DNA of 64,000 nucleotides from Euclidia mi (Eukaryota > Arthropoda > Insecta > Lepidoptera > Erebidae), in the NCBI GenBank assembly GCA_944739405.2, contig OX123182.2, positions 62,251,183 to 62,315,182 on the forward strand. The letters are read 5' to 3'. Below, in pieces: positions 32,325-43,566 of the stretch. The notes under the pieces were generated by a model. The model worked only from the letters and a program-made list of their open reading frames with translations. It was not told where the DNA came from and ran no database searches. A program made the translations under genes and the position numbers. Every line of letters begins with the position of its first letter. Within the stretch, counting starts at the first letter, position 1.

Positions 32325-34895
32325 TTAGGAATCAGTGTAGTTAATTAGTTTTAAATCTTTAGTGTGCCAACTGCCAATAGATTTACCCGACGAATCCGCT
32401 AATTCGTATACTAGTGGTGACTTTTTAGCAATAATAGTACACTTGGTAAACTTAGGAGCTAGTTTTTCGCCAAATGATTTGTCGTCGATTCTTTTCCACA
32501 CAGTATCACCCACGTTAAACCCAGCCGGTTTACGACGTAAGTTGTATGTGTGTGTATATAAAGTACCATTGTTTTGGTGTTTACGTGCGACACAAGTATC
32601 ACACGAAGATATAAACTCAATAATGTCAGCGTGCATACCAGGCCAATAATAACGCTGCGCTAAACGTTTATACGTTTCAAAAATACCTAAGTGACCCGCA
32701 GCGAGTTCCGAATGGTTTTCTTTAATAGCTGTAGATCTATCCGAGGTAGGTAGAACCTCTTTCCATTCGAATTCTTTCCGCAGTGCACATTTCGATACCA
32801 TATATCCATATAACTTATCATTTTTGATGGAATAGTTAGGAAAAGATGTAGGTGAGTTTTTACAGCCATTGTAGATAGTACTATACCACTGATCCGTGGT
32901 TACGGTAGTATCATTATCAGTGTTAGTATCAATAGCCGACACGGCACTTGCCCGCGATAGTGCGTCGGGTATGACGTTATCCGCGCCGCGTCGATGTTTC
33001 ACATCAAAATTAAAAGAAGACAGGCGCACCCCCCATCTCGCTAAGCGACCCGTAGGGTTACTTAAATTTAAAAACCATTTTAAGGCTGAGTGATCTGTGT
33101 AGACAGTGAATTTCAAACCGTTATCTAAGTAACATCGCCAATGTTCTACCGCGACTAAAACAGCTAGCGCCTCCCGTTCCGTAATACTATAATTACGTTC
33201 CTGTGTAGACAAGGATTTGCTCATATAAGCTATAGGATACTCCACACCGTCAGTAGTTTGTGTGAGTAAAGCCCCTACGCCATAGTCGCTAGCATCCGTG
33301 TGCACTTCGAACGGTTTGTTATAGTCCGGACAAGATAGAATAGGCGCGGTAGATAACAGGTGTTTGAGTTTAATAAATGAGTTGTTAGCTTCCTCCGACC
33401 ACACAAAAGGAGCAGCCTTTTTACTGGTAGAAGTAAGTTTATTTAGAGGCCCTGCAATTGAACTAAAATTAGGTATAAATCTACGGTACCAAGACGCGGT
33501 ACCCAAAAACCGTTTTACCTCCTTTTTATTTGTAGGTACAGGATAGTTCATTATTGCTTCCACCTTACTAGGATCTACGTGAAGTCCTTTAGAATTGACT
33601 ACGTAACCCAAGTATTTTAATTCGTTTCTAAAGAAATGTGACTTTTCTAAATTAATAGTTAAGTTAGCTGATTTTAGTTTCGCGTATACTTTAGATAACA
33701 GCTGAATGTGATGATCAAAATCTTTTCCTATAATACAAATATCGTCTAAGAATACGAACACCGCGTTTTCGAACTCTTGACTATTTGTAAATAATTGATC
33801 GACCAATCTTTGTTGCGTAGCCGGCGCATTAGTTAAGCCGAACGGCATAGTAACAAATCGGAATGTTCCGCGGGTAGGTACGTAGAACGCGGTCTTGTCC
33901 CGGTCGCTACTCCGAATAGGCGTCTACCAAAAAGATTTAGATAGATCAATACTACTTAGAAATCTAGCATTTTTTAGGTTATCTAGGATTTCGGAAACAT
34001 ACGGTAGTTTGTACGCATCCTTACGTGTAACCGAGTTTAGTTTTTGGCTGTCTAAACAAAACCTTAGTTTACCATCTTTCTTAGGCGTTAATAGGATAGG
34101 CGAAGACCATGGGCTTTCACACGGTTCTACGACTCCGAGTTTAAGCATCTCGTCTAGTTCCTCAATAATAACACGCAATTTTTCTGGCGGCAGACGATAG
34201 TATCGCTGACGTATTGGCGGTGAGTCACCTGTATCAATACGATGCTCGACTAAATGGGTACGTCCAAGGCCTTTCTTCTCGGAAGATATACATTCGAATT
34301 GCTTAATCATCTTATCCGCTAAACGTTTTTGGTAGTCATTAAGCTCATTGTAGGATTGTAAGGCAGCATTAGGTTTATTAGGTAAGGAATGACTACAAGG
34401 GTCATTATTAGCTAAAGAGACAGAGTAAATATAATTTGGTAACAATTTAAATCTTTTCCAGAAGTCAATACCTAAAATTAACGAACTAGTGACTTCTGGA
34501 ATTACGTACGCTTTTAAGTTATAAGTTTTATTTTCAATAGTGGTGGGTAGGTTGATATAGCCGATCGGTGTCAAACGATGACCACCCGCCGATCGAAAAA
34601 ATATAGTAGGGTTGTCGCACTTATTCAAAGGGAGATTAGTTTGAGAAATAATTTTTATATGAGAATTATTGCCCAATATAGTCACGGCAGAACCTGAGTC
34701 AAGTAACCCAGTAAGGGGTAGATTCTTAATGGTTACATTAACGTAGGGTCGAAAATCAGTATTAGGTTTTTGATCACGGATCGCAGCCACAGAATAACTG
34801 GAAAAATACACTTTTAGAGTGTTCAGCCAATTTTTCCAGTCTTCTATGTCAAAATATTTAGGTTTAGAAGATGTACAAACGGTAGGGTTTGTCAT
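32325..34895 (-). pseudogene. pol: Gypsy pol: protease, RT, RNase H, partial integrase
   Basis: One frame of about 856 codons with a single stop near 33924, just after SIDLSKSFW in the reverse transcriptase. The aspartic protease carries GLLDSGSAVTILG (about residue 64). The reverse transcriptase has SPWSSPILLTPKKDGKLRFC, MPFGLTNAP and the active site FVFLDDICI. RNase H begins VHTDASDYGVGALL. The integrase keeps the HHCC zinc-binding region ending SCDTCVARK. It then jumps directly to the C-terminal YNLRRKPAGFNVGDTVWKR, so the DDE catalytic core is deleted. The element is therefore defective in two ways. Confidence 0.9.
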
Positions 34896-34924
34896 CTTAT
34901 TTGACGAACTACGATCCGAGTAAA

Positions 34925-35890
34925 TTAGTTTTTTGAAAAAGATTTATTTTTACAGTTAGGACAATTTACGAACGTGACATCCCTAAGGCCACACTTAAAA
35001 CATATCGGATAACGTTCACGCTTGCACGTCCCTAGCGAGTGATCAGTTGAACGACATCGCGGACAGAAAACAGACCTCTTATTAGTTATTTTTGTAGGAA
35101 CAGCTGATTTAGATATCATGTTGACATTATAGTGTTGTGGGTTAGGCACAGGTGTATCGTTCGGTTCGACATTTATAGATGCGACAGAAGCGTAGTTTTT
35201 TAGTTTAGACGGTTTATAGTACTGTGAATTATTATAGTGACCGTGCGTGTCCTTTTTATTTATGTAAGCTAAATCAGGTGCTACTGTGTTAGACGTAGGG
35301 TAACTAGGTTCGTGAAATTGTGCACTTAAACACTGGAACCTCTCATAGTTTAGACATAGTGTTTTTAGAGAGTCTATAGTGTCTATAGCCGTAGTACATG
35401 AAGCTAGTACTGTAGAATAACACGGTCTAATATTGTGAAGCAATATATTTAGTTTTTCATGTTCGGTTAGTACCGTGTTCGGTGACAATCGTGCAAAAAG
35501 TTGGAACATAATTGATAAATAGATGATTATACCTTCAGTTTGCCCTTGAGTACGATTACGAATCTCGGCTAAAAGTTTATAATCATAGTCGTACGGTGTA
35601 AAATCAGCTGTGAGTTTACTAGCTAGTTCGTCCCATGTAGAAATGGAATTTTTAACACCGCGAAACCAGTGTAACGCATTACCAGTAAAAATTTCGGACG
35701 CGTAATCGAATAATCTATTGGCAGGTAGATTTCTAACCGTCCTAAATTCCGTCACGCGTTGTAGAAATTCACGAACGCAGCCTGTTCCGTCGAATTTGAG
35801 TTTCGATAGTTCGCCAACCCTCAAATGCTCACAGTGGACAGTTACCGGAGTCGACGCTGCCTGTGCAGGGGTTGAATCCGTGCAAGTCAT
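34925..35890 (-). CDS. gag: Gypsy gag, capsid and nucleocapsid part
   Basis: 321 codons. The N-terminal 200 residues have a retrotransposon gag-like layout (FDGTGCVREFLQRVTEFR, ALHWFRGVKNSISTWDELAS). The C-terminus is a cysteine-rich nucleocapsid: CPRCRSTDHSLGTC, then CFKCGLRDVTFVNC. Pol follows in another frame 30 nt downstream, so frameshifting or separate initiation would be needed to make Gag-Pol. Confidence 0.85.
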   Translation of the reverse strand: MTCTDSTPAQAASTPVTVHCEHLRVGELSKLKFDGTGCVREFLQRVTEFRTVRNLPANRLFDYASEIFTGNALHWFRGVKNSISTWDELASKLTADFTPYDYDYKLLAEIRNRTQGQTEGIIIYLSIMFQLFARLSPNTVLTEHEKLNILLHNIRPCYSTVLASCTTAIDTIDSLKTLCLNYERFQCLSAQFHEPSYPTSNTVAPDLAYINKKDTHGHYNNSQYYKPSKLKNYASVASINVEPNDTPVPNPQHYNVNMISKSAVPTKITNKRSVFCPRCRSTDHSLGTCKRERYPICFKCGLRDVTFVNCPNCKNKSFSKN

Positions 35891-35937
35891 CGTGACTCCG
35901 ACTTCCGCCGACGGAACATTCGAGTGTTCTATCTTTA

Positions 35938-36327
35938 TTATAGCTCTGCCGACAGCATCCGAAAGCGTTCAGTCAGGTCGGATATTTTCTTGCCGTATTT
36001 AGGTTCGGATTTGTCTAATCTGCCCAATCTGTGGTAGACCTGGTTGTGCAAAGCCGTAGTTCGCTTAGCCAAGTTGTGGTCGTATAGCTCCTTAAGGGAA
36101 GAGATTCGCGAATCTAAATCGGTAACTGACAGGCTAGCTCCCTTGAAGTCGTCTGCTATGTCTAGGCCTGACTCTAGGATTTCGTCATTCGGAATCAGCT
36201 CGAGTAGTTTAGGTAGCTGCTTCCGTAAACCTAAAACAGAGGTAGCCGGCTCCTCTCCGCGAATAGCGACCTCGTAGGCCAATTCATTCTTATTAAGTAG
36301 AAAGTACTTGATAGGGTTAGTGCTCAT
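35938..36327 (-). CDS. Gypsy gag N-terminal frame
   Basis: 129 codons, starting MSTNPIKYFLLNKNELAYEV. It is charged, mostly helical in appearance, and located between the primer site and the main gag frame. I read it as the N-terminal part of gag, separated from the rest by a frame difference and a stop at 35938. Whether this split is native or damage I cannot tell. Confidence 0.6.
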   Translation of the reverse strand: MSTNPIKYFLLNKNELAYEVAIRGEEPATSVLGLRKQLPKLLELIPNDEILESGLDIADDFKGASLSVTDLDSRISSLKELYDHNLAKRTTALHNQVYHRLGRLDKSEPKYGKKISDLTERFRMLSAEL

Positions 36328-36704
36328 GATGATATAAAATAAGTATGATAGAAAAGAACGTAAGTATATTACAGCCCTCCGTGTGCAATAGTTCTGCTTT
36401 ACAAAGAAACTACGACGATTCGGTGTAAAAATGTAGACAATAGATAGTTACTTGCAAAAATAAAAAACGGTTATTTCAAATTGCGAACAGTTACGTAGGG
36501 AATCGGTAGTTGAAATTTGAATTAGACAATAGTAAGATAACACATAATAGGTATACAAGAATAGAAATTAAAGATAGACAGCAATACACAGATACACACA
36601 AGTTAGATATTACGTACCAGTTCGCTGATGTCTGCACCTCCTCGTTTACAAGGACTGACCTCCTAAACAAGAACAACTGCAGTAATTGGAAGTGAGACAA
36701 ATAG

Positions 36705-36716
36705 AGTTGGGCGCCA
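36705..36716 (-). other. tRNA primer-binding site
   Basis: The minus strand reads TGGCGCCCAACT one base inside the 5' LTR. The first 11 bases are complementary to the 3' end of insect tRNA-Lys(CUU) as I recall it. Confidence 0.7.
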
Positions 36717-36717
36717 C

Positions 36718-37420
36718 TGAGACGGAGGATCTCAGGTAGGATGTCGGGGTTCAAGAGAAACACTGCTAGGCTGAACAGGTTCTTTATTATGTCTCACTAC
36801 CGCTTACATACAGTATGACCGAACTAGGTAAGCACTGGCCTGAGCTGGCTGGAGTGTAGACTCCTGCTGCTCTCCTCGGCTCGCAGGGTAGCTGCTCGAA
36901 GGGTCGCCGATGAGCTGGCCAAGGTGCGCTGCGCAGGCAGCTCTGTGGTCGATGTTCAGGCTGAGCGGGTCTCAGGCGGTGCAGCCGATGTGGGTCGAGC
37001 GGTCAGGCTCAGGCGTCCGTGGCCTGGCTGTAGGAGCTCGTAGGCAGGAACGGAGGCTTGGGTGGCAGCTGGCTTGTAGCGGCACGGCGCCAGCAGCTCG
37101 TGGCTTGTAGCCCGTAGGAAGAACGTAGCCCGTAGGGTGAAGACAGGTGCAGTGAGCTCGTAGGGTGAACCCCAGCGGGACAGTAGATAGGAAGTAGAAT
37201 GTAGAATAATCGCGAGGTGTAGCGGCAGCGTTCCGATGTCTAGGGAAAGTGACCATTCTACAACGCGCACCCATCTTATATAGATGTAGGCCTATGACTC
37301 ACAACTGCCTTTGGCTAGTGAATATGACCATATTTGGTAATATTGCGAACGATGTCTGGCTAAGCTGGCGTTAAGCGCCTGCGAGATATTATAACGCAAT
37401 ACGTGTAGTATTACGTTACA
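36718..37420 (-). repeat. 5' LTR of the Gypsy element
   Basis: 703 bp, one base different from the 3' LTR. On the minus strand it would hold the element's promoter; I do not assign a TATA box. Confidence 0.94.
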
Positions 37421-37995
37421 CCTTAAAGACAAAATAAACTGTATTCTATTCTTTATAAATACCTAAATAATTTATCAGTTGTTATAGACACAAAGCTGCT
37501 TATGTACTTATTCAGGACGTTTTATAATTTTATTTTTAGTTTCTAATCAGGCAGACCACTGGCAGGAACGGACAATATAAATATCGAATCTAAGTATTTC
37601 TGCTGCACGAGAACGGACTTTTACTTAGTAATATTATTTGCCCATAATAAAATTGCAGGCTATTCCTAAAGTAAGGCTTGCAGTCAATTTTATCCGTTCT
37701 TACTTGGTACTATAGTTAATAATAATAATAATAATAATATACCTGGCAACACCGTAAAGTCAACAACCAAATTTTCTTGCATATTTTTATTTGAATTTAT
37801 ATTACAGTTTTACGATACAATTTATATATTTATACCACAACAAGAAGTTATAATACCTAAAATATACGGATTTACTTATAAAAGCCATAAAATTTAAGAA
37901 ATAATATTATAGATAAATATGCTGAAGATGACACCATATGTCAAAATGAAAAACACAAACAATAACAAATATAAAGGCAAGGAAATGTAATATAA

Positions 37996-40900
37996 ATGTT
38001 GACCAGAGCCAGGAAAGCAGCTGCAGCACGATTAACACCTCCGGACTCGTCGCTCAGCTCCGCCTCACAGCCGCCGGCACCAGCAACAGCATCGCCGGTG
38101 AGTGTTGAGGCGTCGAGCGCATCTAGCGATGAGTTTTTCTCCCCGCCGTCGTCGCCACCACCTGTCCGCCGGCGAGGGAGAGGCCGGCCACCGAATGGCT
38201 TAGGACCCCGAGGCTCATCGGTCTCGAACAGGGCCTCCGCTACCGGTGGTGATGTGCACCGCATGAGGTGGACTAGATCCATGAATGAGAATGTCATGCG
38301 GGCATGTTATGTGGCTACAGAGGGTGGTACCAACCTTACGGCGTACCGTGATCGCATGCTGCCTCTGTTTCAGGACTTGGAACCGGCCGTCAACGTTTCG
38401 GCGCAGCGACTGTCGGATCAAGTGCGCGCAATCCAGCGCTGTCGTTTGCTGGATGACGATGCACTTGAGAGGCTACGCTCGGACTTGCAAGGTAACCCTC
38501 CCATTCCTCCTTCCACGCGTGAACGTGTAACGGCAGTGATAGTTGACACACTAAGGCCGCAAAGTGTTGAAGAAGTGGATGGTGGGGATATACAAGTAAG
38601 TGCCCAGTACATGGATAATGTAAGGAGTACTTTGGAATGTGCCATCAGGGAGTATCGTTACGAGGCCTTAGTAAATAGGCCTCGAGTGCCGCGTTTGCCC
38701 ACGCATAAGAAAAATTTGGCGCTGGTGTGTGCCCTAGATTCACTATTGTCTACATACCTAGACAATAGTGAAAATCTCAGTGATACACACTCAATTCTGT
38801 ACTGTGCGGCTGTAGCGGCATGTCGGATAGCCAATGTCAAGATAGAAAAGAACATTGAAATGGCTACCCGAAATAATGCTGTGCCGGCTTGGCAGTGCAG
38901 GATTGAGTGTCGTATCGCTGAGTCTAGGGCACTCATTGGCAAGCTGATCTGCTTCAGGTCCGGCAATACTCGCCCGAGAGTGATGCGTTTTGTGACCCGC
39001 GCCTTTGCAGGAACGCGTATTAGGCCACAAGAATACACGTCGCGGGTCACAGAACGCATCGACTTCCTGAAGCAGAAGATTTATGCGTGGGCAAATCGTA
39101 TCAAACGTTATAAAAAACGTATAGGCAGATATTCCCAGAATCGCACATTCCAAAAAGATGAAAGGTGGGTGTATAGAAATTGGGAGCGACCCGGTCTAGG
39201 TGTGGATGATGGAGGTCTACCAGATGATGAAACTACAAATACGTTCTGGAGTAGCATCTGGTCGACCCCCGTTAGCCACACGGAGGGTGGTTGGTTTAGG
39301 GATGTCGAGCGATCATGTGCAGCAATCCCAAATATGGATGCCGTAGCTATTACAGCTACGGATGTTAGTTGTGCAGTCCGTCCGTTACCAAACTGGAAAG
39401 CGGCAGGTCAGGACGGATTGCACAACTTTTGGTTGAAGTGGCTGCGTAGTGCACATGCTCGTTTTGCGTCCCAATTCCAATCATCTCTAGAATCAGGGAC
39501 GCTGCCAATTTTCTTAACAGCGGGCATTACCCACCTGCTCTTCAAAACAGGAAGTACCACGGATCCAAAAAATTATAGACCTATAACCTGCCTACCGACG
39601 GTCTATAAACTTTTTACATCCATTTTGAGAACCAAACTGGCCAAACATATATATACTAACAAAATCATGTCCAGTTCTCAAAATGGATGTAAAAGTGGGT
39701 CACGTGGTACTAAAGAGCTACTCCTTATAGACATGACCATTAGCCAACAGGTTCGCCGTAGCCGAAAGGATCTAGCGACATGCTGGATAGATTATAAGAA
39801 GGCCTACGACTCTGTGCCACATACATGGCTCTTGAGAGTGCTAGAGTTGTACAAAGTGGATCCAACTCTATGCACTTTCCTGAAGACGTGTATGGGGCAG
39901 TGGAGTACGGTTCTTCGCTATCCAGGATGTCGACGGACTCTCGGATGCGGCGATCCTATAAAGATCCAACGAGGAATCTTCCAAGGTGACAGTTTGAGTC
40001 CCTTATGGTTTTGTCTAGCACTGAATCCTCTTAGCACTTTGCTCGAGAATTCGGGGCTAGGCTATCGGTTGCACAGCAGAGGTCAAGTAATATCTCACCT
40101 TCTTTTCATGGATGACTTAAAACTATTTGCCTCCACTGACCTCCAGTTGACAGAGTTAATAAAGGTAACTGAAAACTTTAGTAAGTCTATCAAAATGGAG
40201 TTCGGTGTAGATAAATGTGCGGTCTTGCATGTAAAGAAGGGCAGGGTTGTGGAATCTGATGGTATAGAACTATCAGATTTCACACAACTTAGATCTCTAT
40301 CTGCAACCGAAACCTACAAATATCTAGATATGTCGCAGGCACTAGGTATTGCTGAGGCTGGCATGAAACAGGCGTTGCAGGAGCGCTTCTTTGGCCGTCT
40401 GAGAAAAATCTTAAATAGTTTTTTATCAGGCGGTAACAGGGTGCGCGCCTGTAACGGTTGGGCCATGCCAGTCTTAATGTACTCCTTCGGCATACTTAGA
40501 TGGACTCAAACAGAACTTGATGCCTTGGATAAAAAAGTCCGTTGTCTATTGACTACATACCGGATGCATCACCCGCGGTCATCAGTAATGAGATTGTACA
40601 TCCCGCGGAAGTGCGGGGGTCGCGGCTTCTTAAGTGCCAAGACCCTCCATAACCGCGAGGTGTGCAATCTCAGGGAACATTTTGTCAGCACTGACGCGGG
40701 TGTCCACCGTGATGTGGTCACTGTGGACAACGGGCTTACCCCGTTGGGTCTGGCTAAGGAGAACTGGCGCAAACCTGCCGTACTTGGTGTTGAGGAGCGC
40801 AAGGGGGTATGGAAAGGTAAAGAGCTGCATGGACGTTTTTATCGGGCCCTGCATGGACCCGATGTAAACTTACCAGCTTCTGTGTCCTGGCTACGTTTTG

Positions 40901-41589
40901 GCGATCTGTTCGCCGAAACAGAAGGTTTTGTCTTTGCGATTATGGACGAGGTTGCCATGACGAATAACTACCGGAAGTATATCCTGAGGGATGGGACGGT
41001 TGACATATGTCGGGCATGTCACCAGCCTGGTGAATCTCTCAGACATATAGTATCTGGTTGTTCTCGTCTTGCCAACGGCGAATATTTGCACAGGCACAAG
41101 CAAGTAGCTAGGATCATCCATCAGCAACTTGCCTTAAAGTACAATCTTGTAGACTCTGAGATACCGTACTACAGGTATGTGCCCGACCCAGTTCTTGAAA
41201 ATGGTCGTGCCACCATGTATTGGGATCGATCTATCATTACTGATAGAACTATTGTGGCTAACAAGCCAGATATAGTAGTGATAGATCGATCTAAGCGGCT
41301 TGCAATGATCATCGATGTCACCATTCCCCATGACGAGAATCTCGTGAAAGCCGAGAAAGATAAACAAATAAAATATTTGGATTTGGCTCACGAGATTGTC
41401 GACATGTGGGATGTGGACTCGGCGATCATTGTACCGATAGTCGTGTCAGATAATGGTCTCATTGCCAAGAGCCTCGATCACCACCTCAAGAGGCTCGCGT
41501 TAGACGGTTGGATTAAGTCCTCTATACAGAAGGCAGTATTGCTGGCCACGGCTCGTATCGTCAGGAGGTTCCTCTCTCTGGAGCCCTAA
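37996..41589 (+). CDS. Dong/R4-like reverse transcriptase-endonuclease
   Basis: Uninterrupted 1197-codon frame. Residues 1-80 are Ser/Pro-rich and basic. MRWTRSMNENVMRACYVATE (about 91-110) resembles the Myb-like DNA-binding start of such proteins. The reverse transcriptase begins with NWKAAGQDGLHNFWLKWL (about 466). It continues with WIDYKKAYDSVPHTWL (about 596), GIFQGDSLSPLWFCLALNPL (about 658) and the active site HLLFMDDLKLFA (about 701). The C-terminus has the CCHC knuckle CRACHQPGESLRHIVSGC (about 1004-1021). It also has the restriction-like endonuclease core KPDIVVIDRSKRLAMIIDVT (about 1090) with a downstream EKDK. All key residues appear present, so the product could be active. Confidence 0.87.
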   Translation: MLTRARKAAAARLTPPDSSLSSASQPPAPATASPVSVEASSASSDEFFSPPSSPPPVRRRGRGRPPNGLGPRGSSVSNRASATGGDVHRMRWTRSMNENVMRACYVATEGGTNLTAYRDRMLPLFQDLEPAVNVSAQRLSDQVRAIQRCRLLDDDALERLRSDLQGNPPIPPSTRERVTAVIVDTLRPQSVEEVDGGDIQVSAQYMDNVRSTLECAIREYRYEALVNRPRVPRLPTHKKNLALVCALDSLLSTYLDNSENLSDTHSILYCAAVAACRIANVKIEKNIEMATRNNAVPAWQCRIECRIAESRALIGKLICFRSGNTRPRVMRFVTRAFAGTRIRPQEYTSRVTERIDFLKQKIYAWANRIKRYKKRIGRYSQNRTFQKDERWVYRNWERPGLGVDDGGLPDDETTNTFWSSIWSTPVSHTEGGWFRDVERSCAAIPNMDAVAITATDVSCAVRPLPNWKAAGQDGLHNFWLKWLRSAHARFASQFQSSLESGTLPIFLTAGITHLLFKTGSTTDPKNYRPITCLPTVYKLFTSILRTKLAKHIYTNKIMSSSQNGCKSGSRGTKELLLIDMTISQQVRRSRKDLATCWIDYKKAYDSVPHTWLLRVLELYKVDPTLCTFLKTCMGQWSTVLRYPGCRRTLGCGDPIKIQRGIFQGDSLSPLWFCLALNPLSTLLENSGLGYRLHSRGQVISHLLFMDDLKLFASTDLQLTELIKVTENFSKSIKMEFGVDKCAVLHVKKGRVVESDGIELSDFTQLRSLSATETYKYLDMSQALGIAEAGMKQALQERFFGRLRKILNSFLSGGNRVRACNGWAMPVLMYSFGILRWTQTELDALDKKVRCLLTTYRMHHPRSSVMRLYIPRKCGGRGFLSAKTLHNREVCNLREHFVSTDAGVHRDVVTVDNGLTPLGLAKENWRKPAVLGVEERKGVWKGKELHGRFYRALHGPDVNLPASVSWLRFGDLFAETEGFVFAIMDEVAMTNNYRKYILRDGTVDICRACHQPGESLRHIVSGCSRLANGEYLHRHKQVARIIHQQLALKYNLVDSEIPYYRYVPDPVLENGRATMYWDRSIITDRTIVANKPDIVVIDRSKRLAMIIDVTIPHDENLVKAEKDKQIKYLDLAHEIVDMWDVDSAIIVPIVVSDNGLIAKSLDHHLKRLALDGWIKSSIQKAVLLATARIVRRFLSLEP
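39612..39694. repeat. 21-bp perfect inverted repeat inside the RT coding region
   Basis: Arms 39612-39632 and 39674-39694 are exact inverse copies with a 41-bp spacer. Both arms are in-frame coding sequence, and the second encodes the expected QNGCKSGSRG region. Confidence 0.88.
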
Positions 41590-41725
41590 CCACCGGTAAC
41601 TTGGTCCCTGAACCCGATATCGGTGAGCCCCGTAATTTTTTATATTGTTTTTTTCTAAATCACATAAAAATGTAAAATATAATTTATGAGAGAATATTAA
41701 AATAAAGAGAATAATAATAATAATT

Positions 41726-42079
41726 AACTTCATTCAATAAAATAAACGTCACTTGTTACATAGGAAAGTATTACATTAAAAATAATAAAATTTTATGATT
41801 AAGTATAATGTCTATGATAATTGCTTATATTAAATTGTCGTACATTCATGCGTATGTACTTTATTTATAACGGTTATACATTATATTTGGTAAATATAGC
41901 TATTTTAATGTTTACCTGAACTAGGCTGTAACACCTGTGTTTCAGGAAAAATCGTAGATAATAATATTATAGGGCTATGCTTTTACAAAATAATCATGAA
42001 CTGCTAATATGTAATAGGAAATAGACTTAATATGATTTATTGTAACTTAGAGTAGGTACTTACACACTATTTTATAACT
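41726..42079. other. No gene seen
   Basis: AT-rich DNA between the TAA repeat and a minus-strand retroelement scrap. Confidence 0.4.
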
Positions 42080-42561
42080 GTAAGCAAATTCTCTGTATCA
42101 GAGTAGGTCATTGTCATTAGGTGTTTTGTAACAATATGGTGACACTGCTTATAACTTATGCTATATAAATCTAAGGTTTTACTTAATTTATTATATATAG
42201 GAAAGGTCCGAGGAAAGCAAAGAATCTATTTATATAAACATGTTTACCTCGGGGTTTGATGCAGACTAGATCTTTCCGTCTTTTGCCTGATGGGATTGGT
42301 GTATAAGGAAGAAGGGTGTATTGTTTTAGTATGGTGCGTAAAATGAATAATTGGCGCACAGTTAAAACTCAGGTAGACTGATATAACTCATAAGTGGGAA
42401 AAATTAAAGGACGAAGGACTGCTACCTTTAAAATAGCTCTTTGGGCTCGTTCCAAAGACAGTAGGATCGTTTTAGCTGCCCCTCCCCATGAAGTTATACA
42501 GTATGAGATGATTGATTCACATAGTGCAGTGTAAACCTGTCTTAACAATTTAAAGTTTCCC
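42080..42561 (-). pseudogene. Non-LTR ORF2 C-terminal fragment
   Basis: The minus strand reads LLRQVYTALCESIISYCITS, then WGGAAKTILLSLERAQRAIL and LIFPTYELYQ. After one stop it continues VRQLFILRTILKQYTLLPYT and a tail with FFAFLGPFLYNKLNK. This is the region after the polymerase palm in Jockey/CR1-type ORF2. Similarity ends exactly where the duplicated segment begins (42562). Confidence 0.75.
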
Positions 42562-43566
42562 ACTCCATTGAGACTGGCAGTCCTTTTCGTCTTTATTACA
42601 AAATAACTATACAAGGAACAGGAAGTAAGACGATACAATATACATACAATTAGGAAGACACGACAAGAAAAATAAGTGTACCGATGTACGTTGTCGCATA
42701 CCGGATAAACCATTTGTGGCGAGGGATGGCACCGCTGTAATACATTCAGCAAACATCCTTTCATGATGGTTCTATCATGAAAGGATGTTACAAAGAGGGG
42801 ATGCAAGAAAAACAAAATAAAATTGTACCACACATCCGGCTTATTTAGGTCATATACCATTGTTTAGAATATCAAACGTTAACATTTAAATATGCACAAT
42901 GCCGCTTTAGGACGCTTATGAACCTCACGTTAAAAGCCAGTTTGATATAGCGCTATTTAACACGTTGGCTGCGGCAAATAAAATCATAAACCTTTATCTG
43001 GTGCGGCGGCAGGTCGAAATGTGTCCCCAACGATTTTTCCACCAGTCTTTTTCGACCTACCAGCTCTAGGGTAGCTTAAAATGCTATAACTTTGCGAAAA
43101 CATGATGTATATTTTTTTTTTATTCTGTTAGAATAACCTTGAACCCAGCTTCCTTAGGTTTGATTCGGCCCGGAATCTACCAAATAGGAAATAAGATATA
43201 AACCAGGAAAAGTGGCAGGCCGATATTGACCTAAACCGCACTAGAAGGTATTTTGAGCAGTGATGGGACATACCAAAAAACAGGAATATCCAAAATAAAA
43301 CAGAACTATCGTACATAAAGTAAATGATGATTTTTATTTAATTGTGGCTGGTTTCAAAACATGACACGCAAACATTCATCTTGCATTGCCTGCAATATTT
43401 TTAAATTCTTTTTTACTCTTTTTTTTGCTTTGTCGCTACTGAAGGTTCGCCGCAATCTCTCATAGCACCCTGTATAATTTCATACGATTGAAAAGAAACA
43501 AAATGATTTAAAAACGAGATTTTATACTTAATTAATATATTTTTATTACATAGTAAATTCCATAAA

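Larger units (their letters stand above)
31474..37420 (-). mobile_element. Ty3/Gypsy LTR retrotransposon with integrase-core deletion
   Basis: A 5947-bp element read on the minus strand. LTRs are 36718-37420 (5') and 31474-32176 (3'), with a 4-bp target duplication CCTT at 31470-31473 and 37421-37424. The unoccupied site survives in duplication copy 2 near 45606-45612, which confirms the borders. Internal order is primer site, two gag frames, then pol with protease, reverse transcriptase, RNase H and the integrase zinc-binding part. The catalytic core of the integrase is absent, so new insertions would need integrase supplied in trans. Confidence 0.94.
29223..39063 (+). repeat. Segmental duplication, copy 1
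   Basis: Excluding the Gypsy element and one target copy (31474-37424), this is 3890 bp that matches 42562-47248 base for base with rare differences. It contains the same piggyBac-like element, the same single-copy flank and the same 5' part of a Dong-like element. Shared insertions at shared positions mean DNA duplication, not independent transposition. Confidence 0.92.
37738..41709 (+). mobile_element. Dong-like (R4 clade) non-LTR element, full length
   Basis: A 3.97-kb element set in TAA repeats: (TAA)n at 37717-37739 on the left and 41710-41725 on the right. Dong of Bombyx mori is known to insert in TAA repeats. The 5' UTR is about 260 bp. There is one ORF (37996-41589) and a 3' UTR with AATAAA near the end. 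The protein has the single-ORF, C-terminal-endonuclease layout of R2/R4 elements. Confidence 0.82.

Noticed and set aside
37941..38297. 118-codon minus-strand ORF over the Dong-like start
   Set aside because: Shadow of the Ser/Pro/Arg-rich N-terminus of the 1197-codon ORF.
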